From the NCBI RefSeq assembly GCF_032854445.1, contig NC_088307.1:12088001-12152000 (forward strand): DNA of 64,000 nt, in the 5' to 3' direction. Within the stretch, counting starts at the first letter, position 1, and the number at the start of each line of letters is the position of its first letter. Under the pieces are notes generated by a model. The model saw only the letters and a list, made by a program, of their open reading frames with translations, ran no database searches and had not been told where the DNA came from. Below, in pieces: positions 12,225-23,000 of the stretch. A program made the position numbers and the translations under genes. This DNA is from Liolophura sinensis (Eukaryota; Mollusca; Polyplacophora; Chitonida; Chitonidae).

Positions 12225-12963
12225 ACTTTATATCTCATATAAACAGCATTTTTATGGATGGTTTTGTGGCTCTATAGGTTCATATTTTAGACCTCGCTCA
12301 GCCTTGTCTGGCATTTATCTATGTCAACGATCCGCCCATCAACAGTCACAATTAAAGAGGCTAAACCGGAGACTTTTGGTAAAAAAAAAAAACAACCCAA
12401 AATCCATAATTAAATAAAATTTTGCTCAATTTACCATGATGAGCATGTGGTCTTTGGTAATATATAAGATCATTACCCAGAATACAATAGCAATACGTGA
12501 AGTGACGTCACTAGATTTCGCCATGTGATTGAATTACGGCAGGAGACATATACACCGTATAGTACATGCACGAATAGGCACGCTTCTATGGTAACCTATA
12601 TGGTATTGCGCAAGTGCTACGTAAAAGAAACGACAAAGAAGAGCTAATATTTTTTTAAAACCTCAGCCAAATGCTGCAAGTATATTTGAAAATGTGATAT
12701 GCCCAGTACCAATTGTCTGGGCAAATATTCAAATGTATTGTTTATTGGTTTGTACAATGGTTTACTCTGTTTCGGCCGGAACGTTTTGTTCGAAAAGTTC
12801 GAAATAGGCCTTCATACGGTTGGCCGCACACACACAGCACATTTAAATTCAGGGCAAGAAGGCAAATTCCCGACCTGATTTTTATATCTGATACGTATAC
12901 GTACATGCACATTTTGACTGTAAGCAACGTCGTCTACACACAGAACGGTATAAGCGTGTGAAG

Positions 12964-13042
12964 ATGGCAATCCATGTAACTTTGGGCGGGTTACTCGCTT
13001 TGGCGTGTGCATGTATACTTGCCAGAACAGCCATAGGTCAAG
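12964..13042 (+). CDS. Receptor B, signal peptide exon
   Basis: The ATG opens a 26-residue hydrophobic leader with the core LGGLLALACACILA and a plausible cleavage region before GQ. The donor is AAGGTAAGT, phase 1. The next exon supplies GQRCNRPRCG, so the mature protein starts almost directly with the first cysteine module. The intron that follows is about 5.2 kb. Confidence 0.75.
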
Positions 13043-14023
13043 GTAAGTTCTTTTGCCACATAATAGATTTTGATAATTACATATTTTACTAACTTGATTT
13101 ACTGGTTATATCACTTTTTCTGTAAGTTTCCGTAAGCGTATGGAATAATTTCAATTTTCCCTACCCAACAAATTTTGAGTATGTGTGTATCCTTAGTGTT
13201 GTCTTTATTTGTTTGTTATACTGGTGTATTGCGTTGTACACAAGAATATTTCACTTATATGACGGCGGCCAGCATTATGGTAGGACGAAACCGGGCAAAG
13301 AGCCGAGCAAACGCTCGATTATCCGCAGATTGCTGGCAGACATTCCCACGTGCTGCACGTCCTTAGTTTTTTACGTCCCACAACTAATCGTGTGCCGCAG
13401 TCATATAAGTGATATGTAATTATACACCAATCACATTAATACATAATCTTCAGAACGGTGATTCATTAGGACATGGGGATTAGACTGGCGAATATATATG
13501 CATGTACATGTAGGATATATCCAAACCCCCAATAGAGGCTCCGCTTCAGGAGACGGGTAGATCCAGGGTCAATCATGAGTCGGGTCACATCTGAGACATT
13601 AAAACAGGGAGTTGTAACTTCCTTGTTTGGGGTTCAGCTTTAAGGGGATAGTGCAAGGACTGGTTGACCAGTATCAGTATAGTGGCTCGGGTGGGTCGGC
13701 TTACTTGCCTTCGGTAAGTCGTCTCAGTGAAACAGCACGAGATAAAAGAGCGTCCTACAACAAGGAAGCACATTACATCATGCACTCAAAGGACTCCTTT
13801 GTCGTCACGTTACTGAAAAACTGTTAGGTACCAAATTAAGTCCCAAGCTCTTATTCACTCACTCACTCACTCAAATGTAAAACTATATTGACTAATGCTG
13901 TTAGGTACGATATTAAGTCCCAAGCACACATTTACTAAGTCACTCACTCACTCCAAGCCCTCAAATGTAAAACTATATTGACTAATGCGTATAGAGGATG
14001 TTATCTGCCGTGTACTATTGTCA

Positions 14024-14057
<34 letters not shown>

Positions 14058-17000
14058 AATGAATAACAGTTAATATAGCAGAGTGGGTGATAATCCGGTA
14101 AGTGAATTATTTTGTAACTCAATTAACTCGAAGTATGTGGGAAGGTCTGCACCAGGATGGTCGTCACCGTGAAATGCATTGAGGGGAATACGGCCTGTTT
14201 TGAGGCAGTGGTTACCGGCACCAGAAAATTTTAAATTAGAACTGTTAACATAAGGTTCCATTAATCCGTCTTCGAGGTGTCTGTCATCTTCCAACCATAC
14301 CTATTGATCCTTCGATATTCCGTATTTTCGTAATACATAAATGACTTCCCTGATGACAGGTTGTCCCACTTGACGGTAAGTTACTTATTTATTTATTTGA
14401 TTGGTGTTTTACGCCGTACTCACGAATATTTCAATTATACGACGACAGCCAACATTATGGTGGGAGGAAACCGGGCATTGCCGGAAGGAAACTAACGACT
14501 ATCCGCACGTTACTGGAGGACCTTCCCACGTATATATGACAACAGTTAGTTTTTTGAGTTTATGAGTGGAGGGAACCGGAGTACTTGTAGTAAAGTAAAC
14601 CACCGACCTTTGCCAAGCTACTAACAAACTTTCTAACGGGTGACATTCAGATATGCACACCGTATTGGTTGAAAACAAGTGGTCTTTATCGACCGCCCCA
14701 AAAACAGCGAAAGAGGGAAAATCGAGTCAACCAGCCGTTGCACTATCTCTAATACTGAAATCCAACGAGGAAGGTGCTTGAGCTGGATTTGAACTCACAG
14801 CGACCGCTTTGGTGAGAGGCTCCTGGGTCATGACGCTGGGCTAGCGCACTAACCAACCGAGCCACAGAGCCCCTCCCCCTCCCCTCTACCCACACACTCA
14901 CCTTGACGGTAGGTATCGGTTCAACTATAGGTATCCAGTGCTTTTAGCCTTGGAGGTAGATGGGTGAGATGGAATTTAAACAACCATTGTGATCAGCTGT
15001 GACTAATCTGCCGGTAAAATTCCCTTTACTACATTTGAATCATTGCTGTTCGCTTCTGTGCGTTGAGAATTGACAAAGTAAACGGCAATATAGCCCCCAT
15101 ATGCATTTAAGTGACATGGTGGCCCAAAATTTGGATTTTTAAACTAATTCTGATTGTGGCGTCTTAACGAAATATTAAAGTTCGTTCATAAACTAAATCA
15201 CTCAAGTTGAAATGAAAAACATTCATTAAGTATGTAGCTTGCACGAGCCCGAAGAAGTCCTACCGTTATTTGAATTCAGCACCAAGAGGGCGGGCCACTT
15301 TGCCTCATGAATGTTCAACCAGAAGGGTCCGAAGTATACGCGCAGCGTTCGGAAAGTTCCCGTCAAAACAAAACACGGTGAGCGAAGAGGTACATGTGAT
15401 TGACAGAAACAGTGACTGTGTGATCTTGCTATCTTTCCTACTCAAATGATATTGCTCCACCTGAGTATCATATCGAAAATATGCACGTTGTACCATAGCT
15501 GGCATGCAGTGAAAAGAGGATGCTTGGCTAAAAATGCTACTTATAACAGAGTTTTAAGATCGAACGCGGTTGTCCACGGAGTAAGCTGGGGGTAAGTGGC
15601 AAGTTCAACAAGCACTAACTAAGAGATGTTTTCGTGCTTCGTGAGACCGTTTCCTTCCTTCAGTGTACTCCACCATTCGAACTGACCATCCTTTACAACT
15701 CTAGACTTGCTTGTCAACCTGTCGGGCTCTATTTTACGCCTCTATTTGGCCGATCCTGCTACGAGACAGTCGTAAGTACTTCTTTTACGCGTCTAAGCAG
15801 CTATTTTTGCTTACATATGAGGCTTACCAAGCGCTGTGCGCATGATCCAAGTCCACTGAATTCACAGCTTTTCATTAAAATACTTTGGCAGACTTTTCAG
15901 TTTTCAGTTTTTTTGTTTGTTTTTTTTTGTTGTCATTTTTAAACATTCACTTAACGTACAATGTTGGGGTGGGATTAACGAAAAGCTTGTAACGTTTACT
16001 TGACAAAAAATACCTGATTCTCATGTAATTCTGTAATAACGCAAAAATACCTAGTATTTGTGGGACAGTGTTGCATTAATACAGAAATAAAAGACAGAAA
16101 TCTACCGTTAAGGGGAGGTAAATCATTGAAAAGGGAAGTAACCTAAGTATTCTGAAATTATGCAACAGGCTTCGTAATCTCCTTTCACTGACAGCATGTA
16201 GGGAGGTTACACGAGCGCATTGAGTTTCCTTAGAATATATGTAGTAAATTTGTCAGCTTGAATCTAAAAAATATATGCCCTAACTTTCGCTTCGTACCTT
16301 ACCATACCACCATACCATAACCATACCATATGCAATTTCCACAATTTTTTCTTCAAAAAATCATGAAATCAACCTAGAAGAAATAAATAGTGTATGAACA
16401 ACCTAAAATGTCTGTGTGGCTGTATTATCAGTGCTCCTTCACTCTTCATTTTGGAGCCTAATCTTGGACATAACTGCTCGAACTGCGCATGTGTAACCAG
16501 GAAATGTTCAGAGGCTCATTCATTTTACAGCCAATAACATTACGTTCGCGCACGTCCGACAAGGGTATTTTCATCCAATCATGGCTTGTTCCTTATAAGA
16601 GTGCATTTCATTGGCTAGCCTTGGCTCTGGCTAAATGGACATGAAAATAGAAACATAGAAACAATTGCATGGAGGTTTCTAGTGCGTTACATCGAACAAA
16701 CGTGAATTTACAATAGCTGCATATAGGATTTCGTTATTGGTAAGTTAACTGTCCTCGTCAGAAGACAGTATGTCAAAATTCTGGGGAGAGACCGACCCAC
16801 CTACGGTTAGAGTGCTTTATAAAGTTGCTGAGATACAGCAACAGAGAAGTAATATAAATAGTGCTGCAGGCGGTGTTGATGTGATTTTATAAAGGTGAAA
16901 AGACAGTGGCAAATCCCTGTGCTTATAGGCAATACGAATGATAGCTCTTGAGGCCTGAAAGGCAATGATTGGTTGGTGTTTGGGACATTGGTCCGGCAAG

Positions 17001-20000
17001 TTCCCCGAAGGGACTGATTTACACCACGGCCATATGGACGTAAATAAAATTCTGTACAGTTTAGGTTCTTCTGTAAATAAAACCTCTCAGGCCATGTTTG
17101 TTGCTGTGAACTATATAAAGCCAACCCAGATTGGACTTATGGGGGGAATTTCGTCAACTTTTCTCTTGAAGCGGTAATACTGTGCAATAAATCTAGGCAG
17201 AAGTTTTTTTGACATCACGAATTTGATGGAATGTAGTTAAATAGTGCTATATGTCATGTATATATAGATGTTAGAACACTCAAAACAAATTATTTCGTAT
17301 ACAACACTGTTTACGAGCTTACGATCTTCTCTGTCTATGTATGAGAAAAGTAATGAAATGACACTTTTGTTTTTGAGAATTTAAAGCAATATTTACACAA
17401 GGAATAAATGTCGATAAAAACATGCATTCCGTTTAACACACTGTAACATCTATTCCTAATGCTGAGTTATTTGTTGTTGTCTGAACGCGGGGAATTCACA
17501 CATATGGAAGCATGTGGTCGGCAGGTGAAGGATAGTGGGACCACTTTATCGTATGAATGCCGCATTCTACAGCATAATCTTTGCAGCCCTCTATACTCTT
17601 GCTTTTCATCATTGTCATAACTATTGTCAAGATTCATCTTTGGCTACCACCATATAAAAATTACTTCAGGTGTCCGTTGGAATGAAGAGAATTCATATGA
17701 GTCAGCTACAAAACATAATATCTAATAAAAGCTAAGGCAGCGATTTTTTTGACATCACTTACTGCCTCATTACCGTGACCTCAATGGCCTTAGCACCAAT
17801 CAGTTTCACTTTGGGGGTGATCGGAAAATGATGGTGGTGTGGTGAAGAAGTTATGTAAGGTTTGTGATGAAATTCTCTACACAGTTTGTCCTTGGCACAT
17901 GAACTAATGCATTGCAATTAGCTACTTAACCGGATCTGGATCCGCGATCTGTGAAGCGAACCTCCTGTCTGTCTCTCCGTCAGCAATTTTAAGGCAAAAA
18001 AACGTTACGCACGTCCTCGGCAAAATCAGCAAACCATAACATTTTATTGCTGATCCTTATCTGGTGCAGGTATATTCTAAACGATTTCTCTCTACTGATT
18101 GACAGGGAAAAATGAGTCGGCCACTGATTTGTAGTTCGGGAATTTAAACACTTAACTATTGTATAATTATTCGTTCAATGAAGTTTAAGTAGAGTGTACT
18201 TTGTATTTATTCACTACTTTTCAGGTCAAAGATGTAATCGACCACGGTGTGGTCATAGAGCCAAGCGCAAAGGAAGAAATGGGTGTATGTGCAGAAAAAG
18301 TCAAGACGTCCCCAAAAGAAAGACCATAAATGGACGTTGTGTTTTTTACTGTGTTGGTGAGTGTTCATCTTATGTGGCTAACACATATATGGCAGGGATA
18401 CAAAGCATTGCTAAACAGCAATTGGCATGTTTATCCACCTGTTAATCTGTAACAAGAACATGGTGTCGAAAAAAGGGAAGTATGAAAAGACATCTGAAGG
18501 TCCCAGCATAGGAACTGACGTAAGTCGAAGAGGAAGCAGATTTGCACATAAACAAACACCTGACACTTTTTATACGCATTTATTGTTACATCTATTGTAA
18601 ATTCCATGACAACATATACAGTGAAGAGAAACCTCAACATGGTAAATGCGTTTAAAACGCCTCTAGTGTATAATTTACCAAACAATGTATGTGATTCAAT
18701 CATGTAAATAACCAGTAACCTTTAGAACTTTCCAACTCTTTTTGTGATTGAAGAAAAGTGCAGCAGTAATGACCGTACTTGCCCAGTTAACACCACTTGT
18801 GAGAAGGTAGGCAGTCGTTCAAAGAAGTACCTGTGTAAGTGTTTGGCTGGTGCGGTTCACCCTTTAACAGGACAGTGTCTAGGTAAGTCGTGACTACAGA
18901 AGCCCATTAGTGTCACGGGGGAAAATTAGAGGAATTCGAAAAGTCGTAATGAAGATAATCTTCTCGTAATTAGGAGAAAATTTTCAGTCAGTTAAGAGAA
19001 AATATTCCTTTAAGTCGGAAAAAATGTCTTGTGATTAGACTTTTTCTCCCCGAATTTTTGCCACCATGACACATGTACGTGCCAAATGAGAAAGGAAAAT
19101 GTAAATTAATGTAATGACTCACTTCCATGAAGCCTTTTTTAAGTCTATTTTTTGTAAACTTTCAATTAAACAACTTTGCCCGTATCTGGTTATATTTACT
19201 TGTGCCAACAGTCTGGGTGTTTGCACGCAAATGTCCGTGTCCTGCATTGGCAAAACTCACATAACATCACGACACACGAGACCAAGCCATAAAATAAGTG
19301 GTTAATAAGGATTCTTTGGTGTTACTTTAGCTTGAATAGGCCAAGAATTTTATACCCGTTAAAATGTAAAACTGATGTAAGTCCGTATCACACAGACTCC
19401 TAACTTAAGATTTTTATATTTTGTGGAAATTGGGCATTGCTTTAATGCGGAATAATAAGATCAAACCACAAGTCCCTTTGCTTACACGTAGGGGGCTCCA
19501 TGGTCGATTTGGTTAGCGCGCCAGCGCGGTGCAGTGACCCAGAGGCCTCTCACTAATGAGGTCGATGTGAGTTAAAGTCCAGCTCATGTTGTCTTCGTCT
19601 CCGGCGTGCGTGAGAATGTATGCCCGGTTTCCTCCCACCATAATGCTGACCGCGTATAAATGAAATATGCTCGAGAATGGCATACCAACAATCAAATAAA
19701 TAAATACATATTTACATGTATAGTGTTTTCTATCCAATGCCATAAATGCACAGTCCATAAGGCATTATCTAATGCGGTCGCTGTGAGTTGAAGTCCAGTT
19801 CATGCTGGCTTCGTCTCCGGCCGTGTGTGGGAAGATTTGTTAGGAACCTGTGGATGGTCGTGCTTTTGCCCCGGGCTCTGCCCTGTTTCCACCAACCATA
19901 GTGCTGGCCACCGTCACATACGTAAAATTTTCTTGAGTACGGCGTAAAACACCAATGAAATAAATAAATAATATTGATAAGAAGATCTGTGTTTTTGTAT

Positions 20001-23000
20001 AAGGTAGAAATGTTGTGTGAAGTGACACAGAGGATATGTGCTATAGGGTACGAACGAGTGAAGTGACGGGAGAAAATAGTCGCTAAACAGAGCGATTATA
20101 CTGTGTTTTTTGCTTTCTTGGTTTCTGTGAAGAAAAAAAAACAAAAAGAAAACCCCACACCCGGTGTATCATCAACTGTAGCCGTTCCCTTGATAACGTA
20201 AGCGAATTCAATGGTCGTAAAAAACTGACACCGTGAAACTAGTCTCGCCATCATTTCAAATGAGTGGGCTTCCGTGGCCTTGTGGTTAGCGTCCTGTTGT
20301 AGCTCAATGACACAGGAGCCTCTCCAGAAGCCTCTCACCAATGTGGTCGCTGTCAGTTAAAGTCGAGCTCATGTTGGCTTCCTCTCCTGTCATGCGTGGG
20401 AAGGTCTTCCCACCTTGGGTTTCCGTCTTGCTCTAGCTGCCATAATGCTGACAGCTGTCGTATAAGTGAAATATTCTTGAGTTCGGAAATTCAATCAAAT
20501 CAAATCAAAAAGTAAATCATTTGAATTATTTTTTCTTTATATGTATGTGAAACTGTGCAGATTGAAATAAATAACATTATACAGTGGGAATATTAGATAG
20601 AGTGACGGAGAAAGTATTAAATAAACAAAGCAACTATATTGTTTTTACAGTCGAGACAACCACACCCGGTGTATCATCAACTGTCACTGATTCCACGACA
20701 TCTACGACTGTCACAGCGACACAACGTAAGCATATTCAATGATCGTAAATACTGATCTAGTTGAGCTATATTCTTGCCATTATATTAAACCTTATTCTTT
20801 CTTTATATTTCTAAAACTATAAAGTTCTTCGTTAACAACTGTTATCTGTAACACTTACGAGTGTAGCACAGCACACTTCGGAAGTGCGATCACTTGTCCA
20901 ACCCTCTGATTGATCATGTAGTACTCATTTATTTATTATATATTTATTTGGTCGCTCAACACCATACACAAGATATCCTGTCAATTGTCAGTACTTGAGA
21001 CGATCTGGCAGCAACTTGTCGATGGTCGTGGGTTTCCGCCGGGCGCTGCCTGGTTTTGTGTCAGCAAAATGATGGCTGCCGTCGCGAAAAGTGAATATTC
21101 TTGACTATGGCGTAAAATACCAATCAAATAAATATGAATGGCCTATTTGAAAGAATAAACTCAGTTTGTTTTACATGTTGACAAGTGACACTTTGATAAG
21201 GCGATTACACTAGGCGTCACACTGAGAAGTCATATACATTGTTTATTTTGTGATCATTTTTGCCGTTCGTTTTTTATAAATCCTCTTCAGGCACAAATTC
21301 CGCGGCACTCACAGCAGGCTTGGTTGTTGGTTTAGGAGGGGCGATTCTGCTGGCTGTCATCGTTTTGGTTGTTGTTGTTCGGTAAGTACAGATTCTCAGG
21401 GCTATATATCTCCTGTGAAATTCCCCCTCTCCCCACACATACGTAGGTAGCGTATGTCTGCCGATATGTGCATTCAGCGTTGTGTTTTGGCATCATTATT
21501 GTGAAACAAATACGCAAAGTATACAGCAGCCTAGTGAAGAAATTTGTGCCATTTGTTTCAAGAAAGTATCGAATATTCGCAACGGCTGTGACATCTGGCG
21601 AAGCTGGTGTGTCTTCCTGCACTCTGGCCAACCAATAATTGAATAAGCCATGTTAAAAGATACGATGACAAATATTTTATTAAACGACCAAAATATTGTC
21701 CAACAGAATAAAATATTGTCCAAACCGACCAACATGTTTTCAAACGGCATGCTGGCTTCCTGTCCTGCCAAACTGTCAGCAGCCTCCGGATGGTTGCCTT
21801 TTTTCCCACGAGCTGTTCCTCGTTTTCTCCCGCAGTCGTATAAGTAAAATATTCTTGAGTATACCCATCAAATAAATAAATAAATATTGACCAACCGAGC
21901 AATATATTGTCCAACCGACCAGCATATTGACCAACCGACCAGCATATTGACCAACCGACCAGCGTATTGACCGACCGCCCAACATATTGACCAACCGACC
22001 AACAAATCAAAACAGCAGGCCCTTACGACAGACTGACCGTTTTACGGAATGACCGACAGATGGACCAACAAACCCACCAAAAATGCTGACGGATCGATTG
22101 TTCAAAGGACAAACTAATAACCAGACTGACCAACAGATAGACAGATCGGCGGTACCACAGATTAACCGACCACAAACCGACTTACTGTACTTCAGGTTGA
22201 CCGACCGTACATCAGACTGACCGGCAGAATAACCGATCAACACTGAAAGGAAAGTTAGGGTCAACAGGCGTAAACTCTGAGTGATAAAATTAAGCTAATT
22301 CAACTGAGTAAACGTAGTCATATGGCCAGATCAGCTGAGTCATTAAGCTCATCTGGTTCTGTTGATGACTCACTCGATTAGTGAGACTGGACGAAATGTT
22401 TCAAAACTGGGCAGAAAAATTATTTACTTTGTAGGAAATTGGGAGAACAGTTATTCGTACCTTTACGACGTACAGTTTATTGCATGGGAAGATGAATTAA
22501 TTTTTCAATATATTGCATTCATTTTTCTTTTCTGAAACGGACTGCTATTCATTTGTAATATCCGTGTACCTGTTTAGAAAGTTCAACATAAACTTCATTT
22601 TTCTGTAACAGAAAATGTAAAAGAAAGAGTGGCGATGGCACTGGTAAGACATTGAGAAGGCCCTCTGTGGAACGACAAATGACAGCGAACGCTGCTTACA
22701 GTAATGTTTCCGTGTCGGATTCCACGAGCCAAGATAATGCAGCTTGCTCAACAGCTATCGTGCAGACCGACGCCTACGAAGAAGTGGATTTGGAGAGAAA
22801 TTCCACATTAAACAACGGTGTGGATGGTGACGCCGCCGTGGTAACCAGTAAAAATGACGGTACAGCATGGGTAATGCAAGGTAGGCCTAGCCCACAGAAT
22901 GCGGAATACACCTCACCGAACGAGTATCACACTCTATGTGAAATGAAAAACGCCAATGGGAATGAATGTAGTATTCAGCCCGAAATGAACGGAAACGAAA

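Noticed and set aside
15634-15942. 102-codon frame in the receptor B intron
   Set aside because: No recognisable domain, ends in a poly-T-derived Phe/Val run, and no splice or promoter support.
16807-17124. 105-codon minus-strand frame
   Set aside because: No recognisable domain or paralogue in the window. It may be chance.
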